From: Hansfordia pulvinata
Taxonomy: Eukaryota > Ascomycota > Sordariomycetes > Xylariales
NCBI GenBank assembly: GCA_006538405.1
Contig: BJKQ01000007.1
Span: 1,922,001-1,986,000, forward strand
Direction: 5' to 3'
DNA: 64,000 nt
Below, piece after piece: positions 1 through 11,340 of the stretch. Position 1 is the stretch's first letter. Each line of letters starts with the position of its first letter. Under the pieces are notes generated by a model. The model searched no databases and was not told the DNA's origin. It saw nothing but the letters and a program-made list of their open reading frames with translations. A program made the position numbers and the translations under genes.

Positions 1-798
1 CACCTGATATCTCCCGCCTTGCACAGACTGGCAGCAGCGAACCCGCAAGTCACGATTCTTCTCGTGCCATCAGTGCGAGACGCGGTGAGCAAGCACGTCG
101 CGTGGCCACAGGAGTCGCTCACGGCTCGCAAGGACCTGGGGCTGCCCAAGGCGGCCAAGCTGATCGGCAACCCCATGACGCTATCGCTCAACGAGACGGT
201 GGTCGGGTCTCATCGCAGGACTGCTTGTGGGATCTCCGCACCGAAGAGCTCGTTGGCGCGCGCCCGGTTGACAGCAACCTCTTCTCCCGCATCACCCGCT
301 ACCTCGTCGAACAGCGCCACTACTTCCCCGTCTTCCCGCCCACCGACCGTGCCAAGCTGCCCAAGTCCGGCGTTCCAGACGAGGGCGGCCTGCCCACCGG
401 CCCCGTTCTCGACACAAGTTATCTCCGTCTCGGCGACATGGTGAACGTGCGACCAGACGTGGTCATTGTACCCAGCGCGCTGCCGCCTTTTGCGAGGGTG
501 CGTCGGCTTATTTTCCCCTTTATTTCTCCCTCTTTCTCTTTCTCTTCCCTCTTTTTTTTTCTTTCTGTGTTCTCCCGTTGTTCGTCGTCTCGTTTGCTGA
601 CTGTCTTGCTCCCTCCAGGTCGTCGAGAGCGTCGTGTTCATCAACCCGGGCTACGCGTCCAAGCGGCGAGGCGCCGGCACATATGCGCGTGTGGCGCTTC
701 AGGCTCCCGGCGTTGTCGCAGAGGATGGAGCTGCCGCGGGTGGCTTCGTCAGCCATCGGGTCTTTGAGCGCGCCAGGGTGGAGATCACGAGGGTGTGA
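1..798 (+). CDS. POL12: DNA polymerase alpha subunit B, C-terminal part (5' end outside window)
   Basis: This is the accessory B subunit of the DNA polymerase alpha-primase complex, which tethers the catalytic subunit during replication initiation in the nucleus. The frame is open from base 1 (HLISPALHRLAAANPQ) and carries the end of the inactive phosphoesterase-like domain and the conserved tail (LSLNE, then SSQDCLWDLR, RHYFPVFPP, VVFINPGY). Exon 1 runs to 497. The intron is 498-618 (GTGCGT...CTCCAG, T-rich). The last exon is 619-798, ending ARVEITRV-stop. About 225 residues are visible. The frame slips near 205-207: upstream codons are in frame 1 and downstream codons in frame 3, and one extra G in the GGG run restores a continuous VVGVSSQD. 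I read this as a base-calling error rather than a broken gene. It is convergent with the next gene. Confidence 0.9.
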
Positions 799-1381
799 TG
801 TGTCTGCCACCACTTCAACTATCGTAACTTCTGATGGGTCAAACCCCAGAGAGCAATAAGAAAAAAGGAGTATAGCGTACACATAGACTCGGCTGAGGCG
901 TGATATAGCGTTGAAGATAGATCGGGTACTGGACATCCAGCCGTTGGGCTTTACCTTCGCTGTGCCTATCGTTCGCCCCCGATTGCCCCGCCATCACGAA
1001 TAATGACAAGATGTGATTCGCAGAGCGCAACCATCATGTCCGACACGGAATCGCGGCGCCATGCCCGCCAGGCGCACCGCCGGCTGGTTGTCACATCACT
1101 GTTCCTTAAGATGATAAATTTTGGTTCGCTGCTCTTGGTGGATCAAGCGTCGCTTGGTGAAATACGCCGTGTTGAATACATATGTACATTCCAGAAAAAG
1201 AAACCCAATCCCAGGTCATCCCCTGTCGACCAAACAAGGAATCAAACGCCTTGGCTATGCAGAACATGTGACGTGAACCAGCCACAACGATGAAGGCAAT
1301 AACCCTATAGTATCACAATCCATAATCATCCGACCGTCGTCCAAAATAAGGTCCGCTGCCCGGCTAAAGGGGCAGGTCAAT
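799..1381. other. Convergent 3'-3' intergenic region
   Basis: These 583 bases lie between the stops of the polymerase alpha B gene and the Ubp1-like gene and should hold both 3' untranslated regions. An AATAAG-like signal lies near 854-860. I see no other feature. Confidence 0.6.
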
Positions 1382-3424
1382 TCAGCTATTCGGCCATGTC
1401 AGAGGGATAGTGCTGTCGACAACCTCGCCAGGCCGCAGAATTGGACGCAACGGCGATTCTCCCGCTGCTGCAAATTGGCCTCCGGACTGCAAGACAGTGC
1501 CCTGGGTCGTTTTCTCGTCGAAGGCATCAGTAGCTGCATTTAGCTCAGATACAAAAACCGAGTTGGGGTCGACACAGTCGTAAAACAACATGAAAACACC
1601 GCCTTGGGCCAGAACCTGGTCTTCTGACACCTCCCATACACTCTCATCACTCAGGCGCCACCACTTAGAGTCATCCAGAGGCTCGTCTGCAGCTGAATAG
1701 CCGCCAGGGAATTCATTGTCCTCAACTTCGTATTGGTCGCTGGGGTCATTATTGGTCGGTTTGGAAGCCTGGCCCAACGTTTCCTCGAGATTCGGCGGTT
1801 GCGTCGGGTGCTTCCTGTAGCAAATATAGTGGCCATTCTCGTGTCGTCCCTGATGTGTGATGACGGCTCGCAATTCGTAAATAGGACCTGTTATCTTCGA
1901 AGGTGTTGCGTCACCAGAAACCATGGACGAGCGCGGGTCCGCGAACCATTGTTCCTCTTCCGCGGTAGGATTCTTTTCAATAGGGGTTGAGTCTGGGCCC
2001 CCAGCGCTGCCTAAGCACCAGGGTCCTAGATCTAAAGTCCGGGGGAATTGGACAGCCGAGAGGTTCTTGAACATGTCACCAGTGCGCACGTCAAAAACGG
2101 AACGGTTCATATGGATGGCCAGGCTTTGGGGTGGGCGGGCGATAACGACCTGCTTGGTCTTGGTGGTAGTGACCTTGTGTTGCGAGGAGAGTTTGCACCG
2201 TTCTGATAGTGTCTTATCGTCAAAGTCGTCCTCCTCCAACGCAAGATCGACGGCTTCCAATCTGGCAAGAGGCTCTCCAATCTGATCATCGGGAATCCCA
2301 GACTCCTTGCTCCGCGTGACAAGAAGCTTGAGAAGCCTCTGCAGTTTGAGCAGGGAGCATTTGGAGCATTCCACGCCATCAATGGCCTCAAGGTTGGTGT
2401 ACGCGTCAAGCTGTTCGAACAGATCCTGTCCCATCTGACCCATGCCGAAGCTCAAGGTGAGACAGTTAAAGGGAATCATTGAGAGGCCCTCCGAGTAGCC
2501 ACACTGAACACAAGCAACGCGCTGTGCCGCGAGACCTTCGAGAGGATTCCTCATGTTCTTGATATCGGTGCTGGATCTGAAACTTGAGAGCGACTGGTAG
2601 CCGCTGTCGCTACTGCTTCGGTCGTCGTCGGGCTCAGAACGGCGGCCGGTAGACTCGAGGCCGCGGGGTTTGTGGTTCTGGCGGGCAGCAGAAGCGATTT
2701 CCTTGTCGATTTCGTCAAGCAGCGTCGAGAAGTATTCTTGGGCATCCTGCTGCTCCCACGTGTCGAGGGACTTGAGCTTCTTAGGCGTCCAGAGAGTGTT
2801 GCCATTGTTACTTGGGTCCGTTAGCCTGGCTATCAGGCGGCGCAACGTGTTCGCAGAGCCAGCATCCTGGTCCTGCTCCGACTTGCCGTCGTCGATGGCG
2901 GTGGCAAGATAAGGTGGAAGAGGGCGAAGCGAGGAAAGCCCCTGCAGAATACTGTTCTGGAAACACGAATTGTCGTAGTTCCCCAGGCCTGGCGGAGTGT
3001 GGGAAGCGGGCTTGACCAGTGTTGACGAGCGAGAGAGCGAAGGGAAGGAGAAGCTCTTGCGACCTGCGTGGGCGACGGTATTGATGAGGCCGTTGGGCTT
3101 GTCCATTCCCAGCAGCCTCATGAGGATGTCGCTCTTTGCAGCGTGGGAACGATCGCTGGAGGGAAGTACCGGAGGGTGGCACTGGGAGCCGAGGGCGTAG
3201 AGGAGGCCGGCGGGGGCAATAGCGACGAGGAGGTCCCAAAGAAGCTGGCCTGGGTGGCGTGGGGGGGCCGAGTAGGGCGAGGCGTGAAGCGCTTGGTATA
3301 TGACGGTGAGTAACAAGAGGCCGGCGGGGACGACGAAGCCAGGTCGCTGCAGCCAGCCCCAAAGGGAGTTGTCGTCCCGATAAAGGGTGCGATAGAAGTC
3401 GAGTGGATCGGACGCAAATGACAT
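1382..3424 (-). CDS. UBP1: Membrane-anchored ubiquitin carboxyl-terminal hydrolase, Ubp1-like
   Basis: This is a cysteine-type deubiquitinase (USP/UCH, peptidase C19), 680 residues in a single exon. Two hydrophobic segments at about residues 30-48 and 60-80 suggest N-terminal membrane anchoring, as in yeast Ubp1 and animal USP30. The Cys box GLGNYDNSCFQNSILQG puts the nucleophile at Cys154. A QQDAQEYF motif follows near 225-232. The His box HENGHYICYRK has His532, and SDESVW near 592-597 supplies the usual Asp. Paired cysteines CVQC (305/308) and CSKC (353/356) form the family's zinc-binding fingers. Acidic and Ser-rich insertions separate the subdomains (about 255-290 and 395-405). The start is the first ATG before the membrane segments. 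Unlike many genes here it needs no frame repair. Substrate and membrane (ER or mitochondrial) cannot be read from sequence. Confidence 0.92.
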   Translation of the reverse strand: MSFASDPLDFYRTLYRDDNSLWGWLQRPGFVVPAGLLLLTVIYQALHASPYSAPPRHPGQLLWDLLVAIAPAGLLYALGSQCHPPVLPSSDRSHAAKSDILMRLLGMDKPNGLINTVAHAGRKSFSFPSLSRSSTLVKPASHTPPGLGNYDNSCFQNSILQGLSSLRPLPPYLATAIDDGKSEQDQDAGSANTLRRLIARLTDPSNNGNTLWTPKKLKSLDTWEQQDAQEYFSTLLDEIDKEIASAARQNHKPRGLESTGRRSEPDDDRSSSDSGYQSLSSFRSSTDIKNMRNPLEGLAAQRVACVQCGYSEGLSMIPFNCLTLSFGMGQMGQDLFEQLDAYTNLEAIDGVECSKCSLLKLQRLLKLLVTRSKESGIPDDQIGEPLARLEAVDLALEEDDFDDKTLSERCKLSSQHKVTTTKTKQVVIARPPQSLAIHMNRSVFDVRTGDMFKNLSAVQFPRTLDLGPWCLGSAGGPDSTPIEKNPTAEEEQWFADPRSSMVSGDATPSKITGPIYELRAVITHQGRHENGHYICYRKHPTQPPNLEETLGQASKPTNNDPSDQYEVEDNEFPGGYSAADEPLDDSKWWRLSDESVWEVSEDQVLAQGGVFMLFYDCVDPNSVFVSELNAATDAFDEKTTQGTVLQSGGQFAAAGESPLRPILRPGEVVDSTIPLTWPNS

Positions 3425-4596
3425 GGCGAAGCGTCAAGCGGCGTTCACGGAAGGGATTCGGAGCTGCGACGGAGGATTCGAGGCGAGGCAGCGCATTAAG
3501 AGCGCGGGATGGCGACGGCGGTGAGAAACGCAATGGCGAGGGGGACAATCGAGATCAAACCGGAGCTGCGATCCATGGCAAAGGCAGAGGTGAACGCAGC
3601 ATTGAAGGGAGGTTCTGTACCGCTCTGTTGGCGAAGATCGGGTGCGAGAGCTGACAACGACGTCTGGGCCGGTCGCTGTCAGCAGAGCAAGTCGTTTTGG
3701 GGTGATGACTCTGGGTATGGGATTGTCTGGCCGTGCTTGACGTCCCTGTGTTCGATTGCAGGTGGAAGAAGGCTGTGAGACACGATGCCCGCAGACGCAA
3801 GGCAGGAAATGCGCAGGACGGGGTGTGGGTGGAGGGTATGTAGGTACGCGGGGGTGTGTATGGTTGCGATGGATGAAGTAGCCCAGCACACGATGCAAGA
3901 GCTGGTTCTACCTCCAGGCAACCGGGGCTTGAGATTAGCCAAGTACCTCTTTTGGGGTGGCCTTCTACACGCGACCGAATTTGCATGTGCTCATACTCGT
4001 AGGGCCGCCACTGATGCAGGAGCACCTGCCTCGAGGAAACGCCGTGACCAGATTTGCAAGCACTGAAAGAAGCTAGTCCGCAAGCGGGCAAGCATCCCTC
4101 GGGGCGACAATAAATGTTAGATGAACCATCTTTCCTTCCCGCGAAACGTTCAGCACTGCGAGTACATGTGCATGAGGTACGAAGACTCGTATGACGGTCC
4201 ACCCGTAGGTAGATACCTCCGGTACCTAATTCACATGATGTACCCGCCTACGCTTGGCGTCATTCACGTCCGTCTGTATCCGTAGTGGATTCCAAGCTGC
4301 CCTCTGCCCTCTGCCCTCTTATCGTTATCAAACCCTTCGCGGGGAAATTTCCTGGTTATCGCCTTTCAACTTTCCCAGGCTCAAGACACCGCCTGGGTCC
4401 AAAGGTGCCTATATTGTTTGAACGACCGAGTTCATTCCTCGACCAAGAACACTGCCATCACCCCCGACGCTGTTCCAGACGATCGCTCACTCTCGCACTC
4501 TCTTTCCTGAGACGAATACACACTGGCCCCGCACACATACACATTACCCAGAAAGTTGGAAAGGGGAGGGAAAAAAAAAAGACCCCAAATCTCACC
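3425..4596. promoter_or_regulatory. Divergent promoter region, UBP1-like / ALB1
   Basis: About 1.2 kb separates two divergent start codons, so both promoters must lie here. CT-rich sequence (about 4430-4560) precedes the ALB1 start. A short CCCTCTG tandem lies near 4300-4318 and TACCT-type motifs near 4206-4230. Open frames in this stretch are low-complexity and resemble nothing I recognise. Confidence 0.5.
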
Positions 4597-5245
4597 ATGG
4601 CGAAAGGAAGCATCCAAAAGCAGAGGAAGGGTGCGTGTTGCAACAAATCTCGATACAAGTGATGCAAAATAATTTAGTTAACACCCAACAGCTCCCTCGG
4701 CACATTCGCGTGCCGCTCGTCGCGCCACCTCGCCGAGCATCGACACCGACAAGTCGCTCAAGGACGTCCAGCTCCCCGCCGACGCGGCCGACCAGCACAG
4801 CAAAATGAACAACAGATCCTCTGTTCTGTCTATACACCAGGGAGCTGGCGTGTCCAAGAAACTGCGCAAGGGCCGTAACCTCAGCTCGCGCGCCCGCAAG
4901 CGCAGCGACAGGGCGCAGGACCGTGCCGAGGAGATCGCCGACCGCACGCAGACCAAGGTGGCGAAGAGCAAAGGCCAGGCTCGGGTCATCCAGTCTCGTC
5001 GCAAGAACTGGGAAGACATCAACAAGGAGGTGCCTCAGGCCGCAGCCAACAAGTTTGCCGGTTTGGCCGACGAGGACGACAGTGCCGGCGACGACGGAAA
5101 CGACGGGCAGCCGATATCCAACGCAGTCAAGCGCTCTGCCTTTGAGTTGGACGACGAAATGGGCGATGCCGCCCCGGGCCCTGCTGCCGATTACATACCT
5201 CTGCCGGAAGCTGTGAATGAGGATGATCACGACGGCATCCTCTGA
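4597..5245 (+). CDS. ALB1: Ribosome biogenesis protein Alb1
   Basis: Alb1 is a small basic shuttling factor that works with Arx1 in export and maturation of pre-60S ribosomal subunits. Exon 1 (4597-4630) encodes MAKGSIQKQRK. The 61-nt intron 4631-4691 (GTGCGT...CAACAG) joins in phase 1, and exon 2 is 4692-5245, giving 195 residues. The join reads KAPSAHSRAARRATSPS, the usual Alb1 N-terminus. Family features include SIDTDKSLKDVQLP, the basic core KKLRKGRNLSSRARKR, an acidic stretch (DEDDSAGDDGND) and an acidic C-terminus. The second exon alone opens with an internal ATG at 4805, but starting there would lose the conserved N-terminus. Confidence 0.88.
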
Positions 5246-6193
5246 TTCGTCTTCACGGATCCCCATATGTTTTGTGTGTCTTTGTTCACAGGAGAAGCAA
5301 AAGGTTGGCAGGCGCTTTGGAGTTGTCGGGTCTTATGAGTCACGGATTTATGATAGATATCGATTTACTTGGTCAGTATAGGTGACCGACGCGGAATCGC
5401 TTGGCCCCGACGGGATATTCGCTGCCTCGATTTCGCAGAGGTTCTGAAAAGGGAGAAATCGGATAATTCACATCGGTCAGGTACACCAATTCTTAGGGGT
5501 GGGCACACATCGAATCTACCTACTTAGGTTCTGATCAGACGGGCTGACTTGAAGAGAACATAGAAGATGATGCACGATATGCGTGACACCAATGACGCGA
5601 AACTGCTACGTACTCGTACCTTGAATGCTGCGAGATCTGCCCTGCCAGCCTCGTGGCTTACCACAACATGCTTGCAGCAGACAGATCAGCCATCGTAGGC
5701 AACGAGGAATATGGAAGAGCCTACCCAACTGGAGGTACAGTAGGTTAGGTATGTGATCCGACCACAAGGGACCACACTGTCCCCATGGTCTAAACGCTAT
5801 CAGAAGTACCCCGGCTAAATAAGGTACTTGCAGTATAGCAGCGTAGGCGGGGGCCCTCGGGCGGGTGGGCCTGTTCTCGCGCGTACCTCAGCCACTGGAT
5901 CGACCTTCTAGTCCTGTCGCGTCTTGCATCTGCGCCGTGGCAGAAATTCCATCGACGTCAGCCAGCTCTACTCAACCAATTGCCCGTCATCATCGCCTTC
6001 CTCCCTTTTCACCAACAATCCGGGCTTTCCAACTACCGACCACCACCAGCGCAAGCCTGTCGCGTACCTCAGGTACATCGCGGCTAGCGCCACCGCTCAT
6101 TCATCCAGCCAGCCAACCCCGTCCACCGTCGAACATCGCCCTTCCAGAACTCGGCCTTCGCCTCGCCCCGGCCTGGCCCTCACATCCCACGCC
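5246..6193. other. Intergenic, ALB1 3' region and MFAP1 promoter
   Basis: This tandem-orientation gap of about 0.95 kb has short TACCTA/TAGGTA-type motifs (5518-5530, 5738-5752). Pyrimidine-rich sequence sits immediately upstream of the MFAP1 start. A long open frame covering 5924-6193 is an in-frame upstream extension of MFAP1 and looks untranslated. Confidence 0.5.
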
Positions 6194-7845
6194 ATGCCGC
6201 CCAAGCGCATGACGGCGAACCCGCTCAAGCCGGCGCGCCACCGGCCCGGCAAGCCCACGGGCGCGTCCTCGTCCTCCGAGTCGGACGGCGACTCGGACGG
6301 CGACGATCAGGCCCGCCAGCCCGACAAGAGCCAGCAGGCCAAGCGCCCGCCCCCGCCCAAGGCCCCGTCCGCCGGGAAGATCATCAGCACCGGCCTCGGC
6401 GGGCTCGACCTTGACGCACGCCGGCGCCAGGCGCAGGAGGCCGAGGACGCGCGCGTCGCCGCGAACAAGGCGGCGCGCGCCGCGGCCGAAGAGGGCTTCG
6501 TCACGGAGGACGAGGAAGAAAAAGAAGAAGAACAACGAGGAGGCGACGATGACGAGGAGGGAAGCGGCAGCGACGAAGACGATGACGAGGAGGAGGAAGA
6601 GGACAGTAGCGAGGACGAGGCGCCCAGGCGGCCCCTCATGTTCAAGCCCAAGTTCATCCCCAAATCGCAGCGGATGAACCAAAACACCGCCGGCGGCGGC
6701 GCGGCGCAGCAGCCCTCAAGCGCGGACGCACCATCAACCAAGGGCGGTGCCGCTGCCGCCACCGCCGCCGACGAGGAGAAGGAGGCCGCAGAGGAGGAGG
6801 CGCGCAAGAAGAAGGCGCTGGACGATCTGGTGGAGGAGCAGCTGCGCAAGGACGCGGCGGCGCGGGCGGCGGGCAAGAAGCACTGGGACGACGAGATGGA
6901 CCCGGCGGAGGACGTGGACACGGAGGACGACGTGGACCCGGCGGCGGAGGAGGCGGCGTGGCGGGTGCGGGAGCTGCGGCGGGTCAAGCGGGAGCGCGAG
7001 GCGGTCGAGGCGCACGAGCGGGAGCGGGCCGAGGTGGAGCGGCGGCGCAACCTGACCGAGGAGGAGCGGCGGCGCGAGGACGAGGAGCACCTGGCGCGGC
7101 AGCGGGCGGAGCGCGAGGAGGGGCGCAGCGGGGAGAACTCGGGCGCGTTCATGCAGCGGTACTTCCACAAGGGCGCGTTCTACCGGGGCGGCGGCGACGA
7201 GGTGGGCGACGAGGCGGAGCGGCTGGCGCGCCGCGACGTCATGGGCGCGCGCTTCGCCGACGAGGTCCGCAACCGCGAGCTGCTGCCCAAGAGCCTGCAG
7301 GTCCGCGACAGCACCCGCATCGGCCGCAAGGGCGCCTCCAAGTACCGCGACCTGCGCGCCGAGGACACGGGCCAGTGGGCCGACCCGCGCGACGTGGCGC
7401 GCACGGTCGGCGGCGGCGGTGGCGCTGGCCGCGGCTTCCCGGGCTCCTCCGACTTTGACCGGTACAACGTCGACGACCGCTTCAAGTCGGACCGGGCCAG
7501 GGCGGCGGCAGGGGTGGAGGGCGGCGGGGACGGCCCCGGGGTGCCAACGCTATTCCACTGGGTCACCGCAAGCCTGGCGGCGGCGGCGGCGGCGGCAGTG
7601 ACAGGAGGGATCGAGAGGGGGATCGCGATTCGGGCCGGCGCAGGGGAGACGACCGTGACAGGCGGCGAGGCGGCTCCCGGTCACGGTCTCCGCGGAGGAG
7701 GAGAAGCGCGAGCCCGGAGCGCAGGGGCGGCGGGCGCGACAACGACAAAGACTACGACAAGGACTACGCCGGCAGCCGGAAGCGTGACTCGTCAGGCGAC
7801 CGGCACCGGGGCGACGACAAGAGGCGGAGAGTGGAGGCGCGGTAA
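6194..7845 (+). CDS. MFAP1-family pre-mRNA splicing factor
   Basis: This is the fungal homologue of microfibrillar-associated protein 1, a spliceosomal (tri-snRNP/B-complex) protein despite its name. The start at 6194 (MPPKRMTANPLKPARHRPGK) is the first ATG with family-like sequence. In order: acidic low complexity (about 105-150), PLMFKPKFIPKSQR, a charged helical stretch rich in E/R/K, then the hallmark FMQRYFHKGAFY and KSLQVRDSTRIGRKGASKYRDL blocks, and an RG- and RS-rich tail ending KRRRVEAR-stop at 7843-7845. The frame shifts at the GGG run 7494-7496: upstream is frame 2, while the Gly/Arg-rich tail with GANAIPLGHRKP is in frame 1. One extra G restores a 550-residue protein. Without it the frame would run into unrelated Ala/Thr-rich sequence to about 8170. 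Confidence 0.88.
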
Positions 7846-8677
7846 AGCGATCTGCGCGCGCTGCCCGGGTCGGAGGATATGGACGAGGTCGCTCTACACG
7901 AGACAGACAGGCCGCTGGGTGTCTTGCAGAACAGGACAGGGCCAAGCCTCTTGTTTGTGTGTGTGCAGTCCTGTCGCGGGGAGGAAACGCAATTCGACTA
8001 CCATTTTCGCCATGTGCTCTTCCGTGGACTCATCGTTGTATACCAGCACCGGGTGGTTTTCCTGGTCCAAAAAAACAAAATCAAGCATTCTGCCGCTTGC
8101 AGGTGACGCCCCTTGCGCTGTCCACTATCGAGGACTCGGCGCCGATCTCGCCGTCACGATGCTATGTTGACGCAAAGCTGCAGCGGATTCAAGTGTATTC
8201 CGAGAATCAAAGCAGGCTTCCGTTGGCGTGTGGGCACGTATAATCGCCTCGGTGCTGCCTCGAACCAACGCGGAAGTGACCTGCGGCGGAACCTCACCCT
8301 CTACTTGTTCCGTAGTCCGGGCTCCGACTCCGCGAACACGGCGCTCCTCCGCGATCGCCGTCTCCGGGAAGAAGGCCCCGAATTCGAATCGCCGTTCCGG
8401 TCGCGGGGGGCCATTCTACTCGTACCCGTGTCCCTAGCAGCGACATGGTGGCGCATGTTGGACTACCCACCTACCTACATTTGGTCCTCCGCAGTTCGCA
8501 CCAAGCCACAACCATGACTACCTACCTGTAAGATAGAGAGAGGGCCGGAGAGACCTCAGCTGGAGGACACATGTAGTGCAGTACCCAGCTGGATGAGAAC
8601 AACATCATCAGATACCGTTGCGCTGCGAGACCCGACAGTCCTTCTTGGGTGCGAGTCCGAAAGCGATGCGGCGGGGA

Positions 8678-8695
8678 CCCCCCCCCCCCCCCCCC
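8678..8695. repeat. C18 homopolymer
   Basis: This is a pure run of 18 C on the + strand in non-coding sequence. Its true length is uncertain because homopolymers here appear to be miscalled. Confidence 0.9.
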
Positions 8696-9404
8696 GGCAG
8701 GAGCCGCCATCATGGGTACCCGTCCCGAGTAGCACCCTCCACTCCGGACTGTTTATTACGCCGGACTTCTAAGGCGCGGTCCCTTCTCACGTCTTCCCCA
8801 TTTGTGTGCATACGAGTACTCGTCTGTACGCTGGCCGGGAAAAAAAAAATGAAACCAAAGAAAGAAAGAGAGAAGAGTCCGCGTCTCGCATTCTCGTAGA
8901 AGCACGGCTCGGTCAAGGCTGCGGACGAGTACAAGTACGCCTCCGAGTACTCGTGCTCTGAACGCGCGAACCTACTCGTAATAGAATATGCGTACTCGTT
9001 AGGCTGAGCACCCAGAAGGCTGTGTGCCGCTCAATCGCCTCAGCACCGAGTTTGGTGACAGGGGCAGGCCCTTCGCCCTGTCGTGTCTGGAAAGATGCAA
9101 TACCGGAGGGTACGAATGGAGATGTGTTCGTGTATCGCTCTGTGTTTTGGCGGTTCGGCAGATTTGGCTGGGAGAATCGTCATTTGCCGGGGGGCTTACG
9201 GGGATCAGATAAGGGAAAGTATCGTAACGAGTAGTGATGATCCGCTCAGGCGATACCTCAGATGCTTGATATTCTCGTCACTACTCGTACTCGCAGTCAG
9301 CGCGGCAACCCTGCCAGTGTGCTCGGCTGTCCCTCTCTCTCTCTGCGAGTGCTCTCAAAACCGTCACGCGGCACTCACGAGATCACCAACAAGTGTGCTC
9401 GTAC

Positions 9405-9420
9405 CTACGAGTACTCGTAG
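9405..9420. repeat. 16-bp perfect palindrome of the GTACGAGTAC class
   Basis: CTACGAGTACTCGTAG is self-complementary over all 16 bases. It is the most symmetrical copy of the dispersed intergenic motif. Confidence 0.85.
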
Positions 9421-11127
9421 CTTCTCCGTAAGAATTCCAACTATCAATGTACGCATAGACGCCCGACCCGGCAGGGGTCCAGGGGGAGGCGGAGTGAAAA
9501 GTATTCGCGCCTGGCAGATGAAGAAGATTATTAGGGAGTACTTACGCGTAAGAGTAGTCGTAGTAGTATGCGAGTATCCCAAGTGGTAATCTCCTCCTAT
9601 TCACAACCGGCGATCAGCTGCTGCTGGGCCGCTGAGTGGACCACACACGCGAGCGGCCCAGAGTGGATGGGGCTCCCCAAGTACTCGTTGACTTCCTCTT
9701 TTCCTTCCTTATTACAGTACGGGGGAGACCATTCGGACCCGAACCCAAGATTGATGAGAGAGTCTCTGCTCCGGTGTGAGACCATTCAAGGCATGAGCGA
9801 GCGTCCATCCGTCTTGCGGCAAAATGGGAGGGCATTTTGTACCATCACTCACTCACTGCACTGGCCCGTCACGAGAGCGTTTGCTTCCCGCCGCTGCCCC
9901 GGCGGGGAGGGATCGACGCCTGCTTACCCGTGCGAGTTCGAGTACTCGTGTGTGCATGCACCTGGCATCCCCAGCCTGATGAGCACTCTCCATGCGCGTA
10001 ATACTCCGTGCCTGTACGAGTACACGAGCATGAGCACGAGCACGTACAGGGCCAGCGCACGATCGCATCGGAAAAGTGTGCCTGAAACGCTTGTGCGACC
10101 TGCTGGCCGAATTGCTGAGACATTGGATCAGCAATGCCCCTCGCCCGTAGCGCTCTCTCCCGTCTTATCATGGAGTGAGGAGTGAGGAGTGAGAAGCGAG
10201 GGCTGGCATCGAAATGGCAGGTCGCCGAGCCCCTGGGACGAGCGCGGACAGCCCTCAAGCACTCACTCATGGATCAAAGCCACCCCCTCTGCGCTGGCAG
10301 CGGGGGCGATTTAATACTCGTAGATCGTAGCGTGGTGTGTTGGTAGCGCAAAGCAAAGCACAGTCAGGCGTGACAGATATTCGCAGCCGCCAGGCGCCCG
10401 CCCCCTGATGATCGCTCGTAGCCAGGCCCGCGAGGCGACATTCTCGTATGAAAGGCGCCGGCGCGGGTCTCCGGGCCCCAGCCATGCGGCCGCGACAATG
10501 CCGCCCGGTCGGTCAGTCTGCAGCCGTAGCTGCGGACCATATCAGCGGTAGAAGCAGTTCTCCTACCAGTGCTCCGTAGTAAGGCCTGTGCCAGTGCGAG
10601 GCGGCGCGGTACGCGTACAGCGGGTTGGAAGTCGTGAATCAGCTTTGTTCTCATATTGCGCATTGTCCGTAGCCGTAGGGCTGGTCGTGCGTGTGCTTGT
10701 CTGTCCCTCTGCCGAAAGGCCTGCTGGTCTCGGGGCGTGGCGACAAAGCACATGCCGGGGCGCACGGCACGATGGGATTGGGCGACGTCGGGACCATGAC
10801 GTTGCTCGTACCCCGTTTCTGTCAGGCATGTGGCAGACAGAGAACCTGACGAGGAGCGCCGCGTATGGTTGCCGAGTCTCTGTTGTGCTCGGCCGCGCCG
10901 GTGTGTCGTTGGGGGGAGGCCCTCGTAGTCTGACACGGATGAGGAGTCGAAGGAAGCCAGCCTTCAGCGGGGATGGAAGCTTGGAATATTCGCCAGGACG
11001 CCGAGTCATGGCCAGTTAGTCCTGCTAGCAGTCGTCAGCACTCCGTCGCGCAGTCTTCTCTTTGGTCGAGGGCCCATATTCTCCCTCCCCCCGGACACCG
11101 AGTGACGAAATGCTGCAGACTGCGCCT

Positions 11128-11152
11128 CCCCCCCCCCCCCCCCCCCCCCCCC
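11128..11152. repeat. C25 homopolymer
   Basis: This is a pure run of 25 C in non-coding sequence, about 170 bp from a second tract (C20). Confidence 0.9.
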
Positions 11153-11320
11153 AAGGCCCCATTCACCATGCTTGTCGCCGTCGTTGCTCGCTTGCCGTCG
11201 CAAGCAGCATGGGCTGATGGAAATGCAAACCAGCACCGGCCACTGGTGCAGCAGTAGCGGCAGCGGGAGCAGTGACGGCCCCTCTCACTCACTCATCAAT
11301 CAGAATCAGGGCCTGCGTGT

Positions 11321-11340
11321 CCCCCCCCCCCCCCCCCCCC
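11321..11340. repeat. C20 homopolymer
   Basis: This is a pure run of 20 C, followed by a CT-rich stretch. It is non-coding. Confidence 0.9.

Noticed and set aside
1..798. Pseudogene call for the polymerase alpha B gene and the six other frameshifted genes
   Set aside because: All lesions are single missing bases in homopolymers within otherwise fully conserved, mostly essential genes, which fits sequencing error better than decay.
5924..6193. N-terminal extension of the MFAP1 frame
   Set aside because: It is in frame but lacks conserved sequence, and it is pyrimidine-rich as expected of an untranslated leader.
6307..7170. Long Ser/Arg-rich frame antisense to MFAP1
   Set aside because: It is a mirror of the acidic low-complexity coding strand; similar shadows cover every GC-rich gene here.
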